DNA from: Rhipicephalus microplus | Lineage: Eukaryota; Arthropoda; Arachnida; Ixodida; Ixodidae | DNA: 64,000 bases | Direction: 5' to 3' | NCBI RefSeq assembly: GCF_043290135.1 | Contig: NC_134703.1 | Location: 110,198,005-110,262,004 of the forward strand | Shown here: piece by piece, positions 50,506 to 63,253 of the stretch | How the letters are laid out: the number at the start of each line of letters is the position of its first letter | Position numbering within the stretch: the stretch's first letter is position 1 | Made by a program: the position numbers and the translations under genes | The notes under the pieces: generated by a model | Seen by the model: the letters and a program-made list of their open reading frames with translations, nothing else | Told to the model about the DNA's origin: nothing | Databases searched by the model: none

Positions 50506-51985
50506 CTCAAAACAAAAGCATACCCTAGGAATAAGAAATCGTAATAAAACCAAGTTATACGCTTTTATTTTTTTACTTTGTTTACTAATAGGCCAATAAT
50601 TGTCTCCTCTAACATTGTACTTATGAAGGATTTTACAATCTTGGGTATTTCGTGTACAGTGTGCATCAGACACCTATTTCCCGTTAAACGGAAGTCAGAA
50701 GCAGCGGTGCGGCAGTGCATGAAACTCCCACAAGTTTGGTCATATGCTATACGTTGCAGCGTACTCTACGCCAGAGTGTAAATATCGCGCTTTTCGCGCC
50801 ATTTCGCCCAACTGTGTCCCGTAAATGACACAAAACCTCCAGTCTCTTGTTATTCGTTTAGACAAAGGAACAACCGTATTTGTTAGCATATATACTCATG
50901 TAAATGTCAAAGTTGGGAGGTATTTCAACAGAACAAAATCAACTTCGGAGTTTATTTTCAGAGGTTCATTCTAGACAAACTTTATGAGTCTTCGTTTGTT
51001 AGAGATGGATACCCAGAATGTACTTGAAACGTGATAAAGTATTCAAGCCTACTTATAAATGAGCCGAAATCTGGACGCTTTCTGATCAAATTAGCATACG
51101 AAGCGTTTCGTCGAGATAGCGCCGCCTATTCATCAAAGTGCTCAGCCATTCAAATATCTGGACAATACAGCTGTGCGAAGACGACTAGGTTATACTTTCG
51201 TAATCAATATTTGCCATCGTAAGTGGCAGGGTTCACTTATAAAAATCAAGAGCTTGGCCAAGGTTTTGTGAGTTACCTATGCCGTCCTAATGAATATTAT
51301 TGTAATTTAAATTGTAATTTCAATGAGAGACGTGCTCTTACAAAGCAGTTTTCACTCCATCAACAATGCAAAGCAAACGGGCTTCGTTGAATGCCTAAAA
51401 GAGAGAACCTTTTGAAAGTATGTTGAATGGGCAAAAAGTTCAAGATATAATAACGCGCACTTAAAGGCGCTATTTGTCCCACGTTTTCTTGAGAAGCGAA
51501 CGGTCCTATTTTCGCTTTTGAATTCAGTTTGTGTCGACCATTTCTCCTTGACAGACGCAGCCTATGTCTTGATTGTTTTTAAATGCACACAGAACGTAGC
51601 GATCAAGTAAAAGCTAACATTGCTGGAACTTCGCGCTTAGCAAAGAAATGGTGCCAAATACTGCAGACTTCGAGTCGGTGCCATGGGGCACGCTAAATAT
51701 TCAATCAGGTGCAGGCGCCATATCTCTGATTCCTAATGACATTGCACTTTTGATAAAAAGTGAATGGGTAGGTTTACAGCAAATTTGTATACCTATAGAC
51801 AGGCGTGGTTTTGTCTACAATAAAAAAATAATACGCATCTTTACGAAGTGAATGAAGACAAGTAGCCCAAGCACTGATCAACCACCAACTAGTGCAAGTA
51901 AATGACAGACAGCGCGTGTGTGCAGTATTAAGAATTCTTTAATGGTCAATACTCATAAGTGATGGAGGGTGCTGCATTCCGTTTT

Positions 51986-52318
51986 GCCTTCTTTATTACC
52001 GCTTTGTATCCTGTGAAAAGTAGAGTGAATGGTTCTTAGATATGATCTAGCCTAATGTTGACAAAGACAAGAACTATGTACGTTTTCTGCATGTTTAGGC
52101 ATATGCAGAGGGGTGAGTTTTCTAGGTACTTTGCGAACGCGCGAGTTTTTCAATTCTTGAGTAAGCCAACCTTCTACAAGAGCTTGCTTTTCAGCTTTTG
52201 CTTTATGTAGATGTCAATGGCTGCGTCGTAGGGTTTGTCTCCACGAAGGCACTGCACCATTTTCTGAACGTGTATTATGATAATGACCATTTGATATTTG
52301 ATTCAGTACTGCCCATTG
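51986..52318 (-). pseudogene. Decayed reading frame shared by units A-C, copy in A
   Basis: On the minus strand: 'VQKMVQCLRGD', 'YDAAIDIYIKQKLKSKLL', 'KVGLLKN', then 'AFAKYLENSPLCICLNMQKT' with several stops, and 'FTGYKA'. The same frame and register are seen in B and C. Product unknown. The spacing of the LPR-like, IDxHIK and KYL..SPL blocks recalls the region before the helicase-like domain of Helitron proteins (DUF6570-like), but this is a guess from memory. Confidence 0.55.
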
Positions 52319-53146
52319 TTGTTAATTGAACGCATAGTTTATATGTACGGAAGCCGCGGAGTAAATAATCGCTGCTTCCCGAGCTCTCGACTTCAGAGTA
52401 GCGTGTTATCTGCTTAGATGTTGTGCCACCACGTGTCGGGCTTTGATCCCAGAATTGAAAGATTGTGGTCAGCATTACCGCATTGCCGCTGCTTATCTAA
52501 CTCTCACATCCAGGTTAGCTTGTTTTCTGCATTAGTGTTTTCTTTCCGCGGGCGAGAGGCACTTTCACATTGGCTTTCATTCATACAGAAAGAAAATGTG
52601 TAGTCTTCAATGAAATTACTATTCATCATCATCAGCCACAGCCCAAAGTCCACACCTTATAGATTTTTAGCGGGCACCTCACATGTTAGCTGAGTGACAA
52701 ATTACATAGTTACATAATGGGTGCTTCTCTACTTTACGAAATTTACTGTGGTCGTATAGCGGGCACGTTATATTTCTATGCTTGACGACGGACAGTGCTT
52801 AATGGACAAAGGACAAGCTCCGAGTCTAAGGAGCTTCGCCCCTAAAATCAAACAAAATGCCAGGCACCTAAACCACGAATTGACGTTTGCATCAATTTGC
52901 TAGCGGATGCACGCACTTCTTTCATTCTAGCCTTGAACGCTGAAGAAGGGTATTCGATGAGGTTGAAAGGCAATCCCAAGGATGCTTTCACTGTAGACTC
53001 GTGGACAACTGCGGCAGCCCAACTGAATTTTGACCTCTCGATGGTTTAGGGGTCTTTTAAGAATTGAGAACAGATGGTACAACTATCATTATTATAAAGC
53101 ATGCTTTATCAAGTTCTTTACATGTTTCTTAAAATAAAACCATAAA

Positions 53147-53216
53147 AAGCTGGGAAGCTGGGAAGCTGGGAAGCTGGGAATCATAAAAAGCTGGAAAAAT
53201 CATAAAAAAAATAAGC
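53147..53216 (+). repeat. Octamer repeat at the LINE 5' junction
   Basis: About four tandem AGCTGGGA units, then 'atcataaaaagctgg', 'aaaaatcataaaaaaa' and again 'agctggga' leading into the LINE coding sequence (WEFELL begins in the last one). The repeated string is the element's own 5'-most sequence. Confidence 0.85.
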
Positions 53217-55645
53217 TGGGAATTCGAACTGCTTGAAAGTGACCCAAATAAGGCATACAATTCATTTTTTGGTAAAATGATTGCTGGTTACGATGAAGCC
53301 TTTCCGCAACATAGTGTTACAAAACGACCTGAAAAAATTAGGGAACCACGGGTTAATGCTGCGCTTCTCACAAAAATTAAAAGAAAAATCAAATGTACCA
53401 CAGATTTGTTAAAACGTGGAATATAAATTAGTTAGCCGAATTTAAGACTTATCGTAACCAAGTAAATTCAGAGCTAGAAAAGCGAAGAAAAAATATTACG
53501 AAAGGGTTTTCTCGCGTAATATATACGAATCCAAGAAAAATTTGACAAGAAATTAAGAAGTATGGAGCGAATGCTACTTGTGAAAACTTACAAATCTCTT
53601 CGGTAAATGGTGCTCTTACAGACGGTGAAGCTGCGAGTGCCCTAAATACTCTCTTTGTTGAATGCTGTAACAGCAATTCCTTTGAAAATTCCGAGTTTGT
53701 AAGACTCGCTGTAACAAAACAATCTGTGCCAAATTCTTTTGTAATATTTCCTACGACTGCAGGTGAAGTTGAAAAGGTAATCAGTAGCTTTAAATGCAAT
53801 ACAGCTGCAGGATTTGACGGTATACTGGCATCTCCCATAAAATATGTATTGGATATCATATCTGCAGTCCTAGCCCATATTATCAATAGAATGTTTGAAT
53901 GAGGAATTTTTCCAAGCAAACTTAAAATAGCTCGTGTCTCTCCAATTCACAAAGGGGGTGCAGACAATTCTGTAAACAATTCCCGACCTATTTCAATACT
54001 TACCACTCTTCTCAAAACTTTTTCAGGCTGTTATTAATTCACGACTGGAAGGTTTTTTAAATAAGTATGCTGTAAGTAGTACATCTCAGTATGGATTTCA
54101 GAAAAATAAGTCATGTGAGAGTGCACTCCTCAAAATAAAACATCAAATACTACAAAACATTGAAAATCGTTTATACACGGTTGGTTTATTCTTTGACCTC
54201 CGTAAAGCATTCGACAGTGTGAATCATGAAATACTGTTATCTAAACTTCATAGCTATGGGATACGCGGTACAACGTTAGATCTTATGCGAAGCTACTTAC
54301 CGGATCGTTTTCAGTAGTTTCACTTAATCAGGTGACCTCTCCATACCTAAGAGTACAGACTGGTCTACCGCAGGTATCCATACTTGGCCCGGTATTTTTT
54401 AAAATATACATCAATGACCTCCCAAGATTTCACCTGCACCGAACATAGTCATGTATGCGGATGACACTAATCTTTTCTTTTCAAACTCATCCCTACATTA
54501 GATTAAAAAAATGATTATTCAGATTTATTATCTGACTGGCTGAAGTTAAACAAGCTTCAATTAAATATCAGCAAAACTAAGCATATAATATTTAAACAGA
54601 TAAATAAGCCAATGCCTGTCGAGATTACAGTTTTATTTAAAGGAGAGCAGACAGAACAGGTAACAACGCAAAAGTTTTTGGGGGTATGGTTTCAAGAAAA
54701 CCTCTCTTGGGACAATCATATCAATAAACGCAGCAGCGACCTCAGTAAAGTAGTAGGCTCTATGTATAAAATTAGTAGTCTTAACACTAAACACTAAAGA
54801 AGGCATTAACACTAAAGAAGGCAATGTACTACGCCCTCTTTGGCTCAAAACTTAGCTATTGTGCATTAATATGGGGAACAACAACTGCAAATATTACAAC
54901 AAATTAATGAAACTCCAAAAAGGGCAATGCGAATTATCGAAAACTATTACGGTAGACCACGACATTTACCCACACACAATCTTTTCGAGAAACACTCGTC
55001 AATCAGAGCAAATCAAATCTACTATTATAGATTACTTTTGCACATAAAAAAAGCACAGGCTCCATGTTAGTAGCCTGCCCGTTTCTCCCCCTCGATATCA
55101 ATTACGCCACTAAAAGAGTATGCCACCACTTATGCGAACTAACTACTGGCGTCAGGACCTTGAGTATTAAGTACCCCGGCTATTGAACATTGTTGAACAT
55201 CATATAGATTTTCATGCACCCCGCTTTAAAAAATTTTTAAAGAATTTTCCGTTACATTCCACGATAACTTATCAATAAAATATATCTGTCTAATTTTCTA
55301 CGTGTACCGCATATACAGTTTGTGCTACAATTTGAAAGTTCACAATTTAATGCGTATAAGTATATAATCTTGGAGTGTCTGTATATGTTTGTTTTCATGA
55401 AGAGTTTTCATGTATGATGTCTACCTCTAATGCTTTATTTGCAGTGACAATCATGTACATGCATGTTTTGATTTTGCTGGTTGCTCTATTGTTTCTATAC
55501 TCGCATAGCATGCAAACATGTACACGCATGCCGAATGCGCATGGGAGTAGGAGCCTCTGTCAGGCAATACGGCCTTTAGCTGATACACCTCTTTCTGTTT
55601 TAGAAAGAAATAAAAATAAACTTCAAACTTCAAACTTCAAAAATA
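53147..55645 (+). pseudogene. CR1/L2-type LINE inserted in unit A
   Basis: A plus-strand non-LTR retrotransposon, 5'-truncated in the linker before the RT domain. Blocks: 'WEFELLESDPNKAYNSFFGKM' (about 53217), 'AAGFDGILASPIKYVL' (about 53805), 'ARVSPIHKGGADN' and 'NNSRPISIL' (about 53935-54000), 'SQYGFQKNKSCESALLKI' (about 54090), 'FFDLRKAFDSVNHEILLSKL' (54190-54250), 'VQTGLPQVSILGPVFFKIYI' (motif 4 with Gln intact but Gly to Val), catalytic 'YADDT' (54454-54468), 'KLNKLQLNISKTKH', then 'TTQKFLGVWFQENLSWDNHI'. Several frameshifts and stops separate them. The 3' end carries a heptamer-like 'acttcaa' repeat after 'ctttctgttttagaaagaaataaa', a known style of CR1-group 3' ends. It is absent from units B and C. 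Confidence 0.88.
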
Positions 55646-56000
55646 ACAATAAAACAATCACCTCAAGACACAAAAATAACATAAGAAAACAACATAAACA
55701 AATAACAATAAAAAATAAACAAATAAAACCGCATTCTCAAATGTAATGTGCCTGCTAAGAACAAAACAATGGTAAGACCCTCCTACTGATTTCTGGTGAA
55801 GAGTAGGTTGAGGATCCTCTGTACTTCATACGAGGCTTTTGAACGATGATAAATGGCTCTTCCTTTCTCCCGGGTGTGTTTTCCGCTAGAATACATGAAA
55901 TGAAGACAGGCCTAGCAACTCAATAAGTTCATTGATTCTTAGTTTGTCTTAGACAACAAAAATTTAAAAGACAACGGTGACTGCAACGCTTCACAAAAAG

Positions 56001-56104
<104 letters not shown>

Positions 56105-56458
56105 TAAACAGATTCCTGCTACTTCTTTCAACGTCCCAATTCATTTCCAGGAAAGGACCTAAATATGTCTGATGTACGATATCTGCCAATGCAGCACAGT
56201 TTTCATAAACCGAAAATCATCGAGTGTTTTCAGAGTGAACGACAACCTAATGATACTTACTTTCGTGACGCATTTTTTAGAACAGTCATTGGAAAACTTT
56301 TGCACAAGTTTGCTTCACCTTTTAAAAGCTAATACCAAGGCAGTGCACGCTTTACAGGCAGCCAAAAAAAAGCAAGTGTTTCAGGTTTGTTTTGAAATTT
56401 GATTCAATTTTGTCTATACCAACGATATCTACTGTTTTAGCAGCAACACCACTACATA

Positions 56459-56648
56459 ATACAAGGCAAGCCGTAGCAAAGGTGCACAGAAGCTTTGATT
56501 ATCTGCTGTTCTTTAATGTGCACTGACATCACGCAGTACATGGGCAACTACCATTTCACCGCCATCAAAATGCAATCGCCCCGGTTGGGATCTAAAATAG
56601 GACTGTTGAATCAGCAGTCGACCTCCGTAAACACTGAACAACCGTGCG
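56459..56648 (-). mobile_element. Old Ruka-related SINE in unit B
   Basis: 'ccgtagcaaaggtgcacagaag', 'tgctgttctttaatgtgcac', 'cgcagtacatgggc', 'catttcaccgccatcaaaatgcaatcgcc', decayed B box 'gggatctaaaa', 'cagcagtcgacctccg'. It lies at the same unit position as the copies in A and C. Confidence 0.78.
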
Positions 56649-56819
56649 AGACTGAAATATGTTTGTAAGAATTCACTGGCCGTGGAGGGCTTCTATTGAG
56701 CACGGCCTGAATCTATGCGGTCGTTGCTTTATATATAGTCGCAGGTTGTGTTGCCATCTACATGAGTTTCAGGTATTGAAATGAAGGTGGTGTCGTTTTC
56801 ACCATTTTTTTAACTTTCG

Positions 56820-57215
56820 AGTCGGCATGCAAGACAGGGATCTTTGCGGTCATGGCGGCTGCAATGAAACGACAGAGTTGATTTTGTGTTAGTTTCCGCA
56901 CTACAGCGCACATAGACTAGCTGCTGCGCTAGCCCGCCTTGACGACAAACACCTGTAAGAAAAGTCAGTGCTCGAAAGCCTACACAAACTGTCTCCCGAC
57001 AAAAAATCAGTCCATGTCTTTTTGAACTTTGTGGGTGGTAGTGTTCTGTTGAATAGGCAATAGCACCTCCACTTTTTTCCCCGTTTACTATTCCCTTCGC
57101 TTTTCTACTCATCCTTTTCCTCGTCCCCTAGTTAGGGGTAGCATACAGTATGTTACATTTCTGCTTGACCTCCTTGCCTTTCCCTCAATTTATTCTCTCT
57201 CTCTCTCGCAATAAA
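56820..57215 (+). pseudogene. RNase H-LINE C-terminus and tail in unit B
   Basis: Degenerate 'LARLDDKHL', 'EKSVLESLHKLSPDKKSV' and 'FLNFV' in one frame, then the tail '..tagttaggggtagcatac', 'ttgacctccttgcctttcc' and a TCTC run. The first finger cysteines are no longer readable. Confidence 0.75.
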
Positions 57216-58680
57216 AGCATGCCCTAGGAATAAGAAATGATTGGAACAACTAGTTATACGCTTTTTCATTTTTTTTGCGGAACAGGCCAAATAGTGTTTA
57301 CGCAAACGTTACTCGCGAATTATTTTACAATGAGTACAATCTTGGGTAGTTCGTGGCAGTGTACATCAGACACCCATTTTCAGTCAAACAGACGTTTTAA
57401 ATTGCGGTGCACCAGTGCAAGAAACTCTTAGAACGTTGGTCATATTGTACACGTTTCCGTGTACACTACGCCACAGTGCACATATTGCTCTGTTCACGCC
57501 ATTTCGCTTTACAGCGTCCCGAAAATAGTGAAAAACATCCAGTTTCTTATTATTTGTTCTAGACAAAGGAACTTACATATTTGTTGAAATATATCTTCAT
57601 GAATATATGAAGTTTGAAGGAAATTCAACAAAAAACAGAAATTTAGAATAAAGTTTGAGAGGTTCACGCTAGACAAAGCTTAAGCGTATTGAATTCTTAG
57701 AAATGTACGCAGCGAGTGTATACGGAACGTGACTAATTACTCAAGTTTTTCTAGAAATGGGCCAAAATCTGGGCTGTTTTTGATAAACTTTGCATACGAA
57801 GGATTTCGGTGAGATAGCGCCATGTGTTCACCAAAGTGCTCAGCCTTTCAGATATTGGGACGAAACTGCTGCGCAAAGACAACAGCGTCATACTTTTCTA
57901 ATCAATATTTGCCATGGTAAGTGGCAGTCTTTTCTTGCAAAAGGCAAGGGTTAGGCCATCGTTCTTGTGAGTTATCTGTGCCGTCCTAAAGAGTAATGCT
58001 GCAATTTATTTGCAAATTTAACGAGAGACACACTCTTATAAAGCAGTTTTGAATTCATCAGCAATGCAAAACGAATTGCCTTTTTGGAATTCTTAAAGGA
58101 GAGAACCTTTTGAAAGAAAGTTGAATGGGCGAGAAAAATACAAGACATAATAACATACACATAAAGGTGCTCTTTTTTCCACCTTTTCTTGATAAGTGAA
58201 CGGTATAATTCTCGCTTTCGAAATAAGTTCGTGTCGACCATTTATTTTCGACAGACGCAGCATATACCTTTGTTGTTTTTAACTGCATAAGCAACGTAGT
58301 GAGCACGTGAAGACTATTATCGCTAGCACTTTGTGCTTAGCTGCGAAATGGCACCTAATTCTGCAGACGTCTTGTCGGTACCATGCGCCACGCTGATTTT
58401 TAAAGCAGGTGTTTGCGCCATATTCCTGATTCGTATTAATATTGCACTAATAATAAATAGAGAATCGGTAGCTTTACAGCAAAGTTGTATACCTCTACAC
58501 TGCACTGGTTTTGTCAGCAAAAGAAAAAAAACTGTATCTCTATGAAGTGAATAAAGACTAGTGGGCAAAGCACTGACCACTCGCTCACTTGCACGAATGA
58601 GACACATCGCGTGTGTGCAGTATATACAATGCTTCATCGGTCGTAATGTAGTACGTTTTGTGGAGTTTTGCCTTTAATTT

Positions 58681-59010
58681 TGCCTTCATTATTACCGCTT
58701 TGTACTCTGTGAAACATAGAGTCAATAGTTCCTCGAAGGGATCTAGCATGAAGTTGCCAGCGAAGAGTTCTGTGCACGTTTTTTCTGTATTAAGACATAT
58801 GTGAAGGCTGGGGCTTTGACGTACTTGGACAACACACGAATGTTTCATTTCTTAACTAAGCCAACCTTGCACATGAGCTTGCGTATCAGCTTTCACTTTA
58901 TGTGCATATCGATGGCTGCGTCCTCGTGTACGTTCATAGGATGACGTTGCACCATTCTCTGAACGTCGGTCGGGTTGTTGACCATTTGCAATTTGACTCC
59001 ATACTTCCCA
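58681..59010 (-). pseudogene. Decayed reading frame shared by units A-C, copy in B
   Basis: On the minus strand: 'KYGVKLQMVNNPTDVQRMVQR', 'EDAAIDMHIK', stop, 'KLIRKLMCKVGLVKK', stop, 'IRVLSKYVK', then with a frame change 'LHICLNTEKTCTELFAGNFMLDPFEE' and 'LCFTEYKAVIMKAKLKAK'. The last 87 codons are still open (58585-58848). Product unknown, as for A and C. Confidence 0.55.
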
Positions 59011-60605
59011 TTGTCCTGACTTAAACGCCTAGTGCACGTGAACGGGAACCGCGGAAAGATTATTTGCTGTATCTCGAGCTGTCGCTTCCAGAGTAGTTTG
59101 CTCTCTGCGCAAAAGTTGCGTCACCACGTGTCGTGATTTTGCCTCAGGAGTAACACCTTGTTGACAGTGTGGCCGCTTTGCCGCTGCTTCTTGAACTCTC
59201 GCCTCTAGGCTAGCTTCTTTTCTGCATTAGTGTTCTTTTTCGTGGTTCAGGCACTTGCACGTTGGTTTTCATTCATATAAGAACGAGAATGTGTAGCCTG
59301 GAATGCACTGACTCCTCATTATCATCAGCCACAGTACAAAGTCCACACCTTACAGATGTGTAGCGGGTACATCGCGTGTTAGGAGAATGACGAATTGCAT
59401 AGTGGCATAGTGGGTGCTTCTCTACTTTACGAAAGCTACGGTGGTCGTTTAGCGGGTGTCTTTCATCTCTCTGCCTGACAACAGACAATGATCAACAAAC
59501 AACAGACAAGCCCAGAGCCTAAGCTTCGCCCCAGAAATCAAATAAAATGCCGGGCCTCTAAACAACCAATCGCGTTAATCTGCTAGCAGATGCACGCACT
59601 TCTTACATTCTCCGCTTGAACGCTGAGCAAATGCATTTGGTTAGGCCGACATAAGAGCTCAGGAACGCGTTCTCTGTAGGCTTGTGAACAAATGCAGCAC
59701 CCCAACAGCATTAGGACCTCTGGATGGTTTAGGGGCCTTTTAACAATTTAGGGCGAATGATGCAACTTTCATTGAATTTAGGCATGCATGATTACCTCAG
59801 TATTTCTTTCAATAAATAAAACTATAACAAATAAAAATAAACGAATAAAACGAAATAAAATAACGAATAACAAATAAAACAATAACATAACAAAACAAAT
59901 TTACACGAATAACAAAACCAATAAAAAAATTGCAAGAACGAATAAACTAATAAAACTGCCTGATGCTTTATAATGCCCCCATTAACAGTGAAATAATGGG
60001 AAGATCCTTCCACTTATTTCTGGTGAAGATTAGGTTGCAGATATTTTGCACTTCACAACACGTCTTGGAACGACACCCAACAGTCCTTCCTTTCCCCCGC
60101 GTGTGTTTCCCGCTATCATATATAGAAGATAGAAGCCTAGCAAGTAATGAAGCTCATTCTAGTACTGTTATTTGTAGACCACGGAAAAAAGGACAGTAGC
60201 GTGAATGCAATGCTGCACTAAAGAAACAAATTACAAATATATATATTTAACCCGATTACTCATAGTTCTTTAAACATTCCTATCCAATTCCGTGAAAGGT
60301 CCTAAACATGAATAATGCATGATATCTGCCCATGCAGCTCACTTCCTATAAACAGAAAATTATACAGTGTTTTAAAGGCGAACTATCAATTCTTTCTACT
60401 TATCTTCGCGACGCATTCTTTAAAATGACCACTGAAGCACTTTTCCGCAAGTAGGCTTCACCTTGCAAATTTAATTGTTGAGACAGTGCACGCTTTACAG
60501 GCAGCTATACAAAAGAAAGCCTTTGGGTGTTGTAATAAAAATTTATTCAATTATGCCTATAATAACCATTTCTAGCGTTTTTGTCCCAACACGAAAACAA
60601 ATATA

Positions 60606-60793
60606 CGTTGCGCGCCGTAGAATGGGTCTGCAGAAATTTCAACTATCGGTAGTTTTTTAACATGCTCTGACATCACACAGTACACGGGCACTACCATTTT
60701 ACCTCGATCCAAAGGGGATCGCCCTGCCAGGGATCGAAACTGCGACCATCGGGTCAGTAATGAACCACCTTAAGCACTGATCAACCGTGGTAT
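60606..60793 (-). mobile_element. Old Ruka-related SINE in unit C
   Basis: 'gcgccgtagaatgggtctgcag', 'atttcaactatcggtagtt', 'cacagtacacgggcactaccatttta', 'gccagggatcgaaactgcgaccatcgggtcag' (the B-box core TTTCGATCC reads on the minus strand), 'gaaccacc'. Its tRNA-like half is the best kept of the three array copies. Confidence 0.8.
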
Positions 60794-60974
60794 ACTGAAT
60801 TATGTTGATAGCAATTTGCTGTTTATGGAAGGCTCCTACTGAGCATAATTACTGGTTCAATTTTGTTATCAATTAGTTTGTTACTTTATGAAAACACATA
60901 CACACAGGTGGTGTTGTCAGCCAGAAAAGTTCAAGCTATTGAAATTAAGGTGGTGCAGCTTTCCACAAGGTTTT

Positions 60975-61370
60975 TGCCTTCCAAATAAGCATAAAAGACG
61001 GTGCTGCTTGCGATCATTCTGGCCGCGATTGAACGATAGAGCACATTCTGCGTCAGTGCCCTCGCTACTGCGCACACTGATGCTGCGTTAGCCCGCCTTG
61101 ACGACAGACACTTGTCAGAAACGTCAGTGCTCTAAAACCCACATGAACTTTGCACAGAAAATCAGTCAAGGCTTTATTGCACTTCTTTACGTGGCCATTG
61201 AATAGGCAATAGAACTCCCTCTATTTTTTTTCACGCGTCAACTTTTCTCTTGACTTTCCTGCCATCATTTTCCAATTTTCCCTGCTTTTAGTGCAGGGTA
61301 GTGAACCAGATGCTACAGTTCTGTTTGACCTCTCTGCATTTGTCTCCAAATATTATCTCTCTGCCGAATT
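60975..61370 (+). pseudogene. RNase H-LINE C-terminus and tail in unit C
   Basis: 'DGAACDHSGRD', stop, 'TIEHILRQCPRYCAHTDAALARLDDRHLSETSVL' is the clearest array copy of the LINE C-terminus. The tail 'gtgcagggtagtgaaccag' and 'ttgacctctctgcatttg' follow. It shows that the founder insertion carried a CCHC-type end related to that at 42.4 kb. Confidence 0.82.
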
Positions 61371-62775
61371 GAAAATATAACCTAGAAATAAGAAATCATT
61401 GTAAAATGTTATAGACCTTTCTTGAGTAATTAGCCAACTGGTGCATACGGAAACAGTGTGCTTCCTGAGAAATTTATATTCATTGATGGTTCGTGTACAG
61501 AGTACAGCAGACACCCATTTCCCATTAAACAGACATTTTGAATTGTGGTGCGCCAGTGCTAAAAACTATTAGAACTTTGGCCATACTTTACAGGTTGTCG
61601 CGTACCCTACGCCACAGTGTGTATATAGCGCATTTCGCGCCATTTCACTCAACAGTGTCCTGTAAATAGTGCACAACATCTCTTCCTTTGTTATTCGTTT
61701 TAGACAAAGCAACTTTCATACTTGTTGCAATATATCTTCATGTAAATGTGAAAGTCTGGAGGTATTTCAACAAAAAAATTATCTTTAATGTTTAACTTCA
61801 GAGGTTCACTCTAGACAAACTTTAAATGCCGTCATTTCTTGTAGATAGATAGACCGAGTGACAAATTAGTCAAGCCTTCCTGGAAATGAGCTGAAATCAG
61901 GACCATTTCCATGAAGTTTGCATACGAAGGGTTTCTGCGCGATAGCACCACCCAATTCTCAAAGTGCTCAACCTTTCAAAAATTGGGAAGAAACTGCTGC
62001 GCGAAGACGACGAGTTTCTACATTTGAAATGAATATTTGCCCTGGTAAGTGGCAGGCTTCGCTTATAAAAGTCCAGTGTTCAGCCATGGTTTTGTAAGCT
62101 GTCTATGTCGTCCTAATTATTATTATATTGTAATTTATATTAGCAAATGCAAGCAGAGACGAGCTTTTACAAAGCTATTCTAACTTCATCAGCAATGCAG
62201 AGCAAACGGCCTTTTTTGAATTCTTAAAACAGAGAACCTCTTGAAAGTACGTTGAATGTACAAAAAGAACAAGATATATTAACGCACCATAAAAGGTGCT
62301 CTTTGTCCCACCTTATCTTAGAGGTGAAAGGCCTGATTCTCTTAATTGAATTCAGTTCGTGTCAAAGATTTCTCTTCGATAGACGAAGTGTATGTAGTTA
62401 TTGTTTTTAACTGCAGACGAAACGCAGTGAGCACGCCAAAACTATTATCACTGGTACTTTGTGCTTAAGAGAGAAACGGTTTCAAATACTTCAGACTTCT
62501 TGTCTGTGCCATGCGGGACGCTAAATATTCAATAAGGTGCGGGCGCCATATCTTTTTTTCGTAATGCCACTGCACTTTTGATAAATAGGAAATGAGTAGT
62601 TTACAGCAAACTTGTATACCTATAGACAGGAGCAGTCTCGTCTCATTGAGAAAGAAAAACGCGCATGTCTACGAAGTGAAGATAAACTAGTGTCCCAAGC
62701 ACTGATCGACCACCAACTAGCACAAGTAAGTGAGAGACAGCACGTGCGTACAGTGTATATAAATGCTTTATTGGT

Positions 62776-63153
62776 CATGACACATAGACTTTGCTGAGCT
62801 GTGCATTGCGTTTTGCCTTCATTATTACAGCTTTGTATCGTGTGAAATGCAGAACCAATGGTTCTTCGATAGGATATAGCTTGAAGTTGGCAAAGACGAG
62901 GTCTATGCACGTTTTCTCTATATTTAGGCATATGCAGAGGGGTGAGCCTTGTAGGTACTTTGACAGCGTACGAATAATTTATTTCTTGACTAAGCCGACC
63001 TTGTACAAAAGCTTGCTTATGAGCTTTCAGTTTGTGTGCATGTCGATGGCTGCGTCGTCGGTTGTGCTTCTAGGAAGGCAATGAACTATTTTCTGAACGT
63101 GCATCGGGATATCGCCCACTTGACATTTGATTTCGTACGTCCCGTTCTTGTAT
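62776..63153 (-). pseudogene. Decayed reading frame shared by units A-C, best-kept copy (C)
   Basis: About 125 codons on the minus strand in a single register with two internal stops: 'YKNGTYEIKCQVGDIPMHV', 'QKIVHCLPRSTTDDAAIDMH', stop, 'KLISKLLYKVGLVKK', stop, 'IIRTLSKYLQGSPLCICLN', 'IEKTCIDLVFANFKLYPIEE', 'PLVLHFTRYKAVIMKAKRNA', ending in a stop. No frameshift is needed. Family unknown; a Helitron N-terminal-like (DUF6570-like) origin is a tentative suggestion. Confidence 0.6.
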
Positions 63154-63253
63154 TTTAAACGCCTGGCGCTCACTAAGGAGCGTCACGGAGCGATTATTTT
63201 CTGCTTCCTGAGCATTGCCTCCAGGGTAGCCTGCTATTTGCGTACACGTAGAG

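Larger units (their letters stand above)
60241..63250 (+). repeat. Tandem array unit C, 3' part deleted
   Basis: Colinear with B (offset about 4143-4158) from its start to about 63250, which corresponds to 59110-59120 in B. There the homology switches to the sequence equivalent to 57172 in B, which I call unit D. About 1.1 kb of C's 3' end is missing. Confidence 0.87.

Noticed and set aside
53449..53919. 156-codon minus-strand frame
   Set aside because: It lies antisense to the CR1-type LINE's RT region, whose plus-strand motifs account for the sequence.
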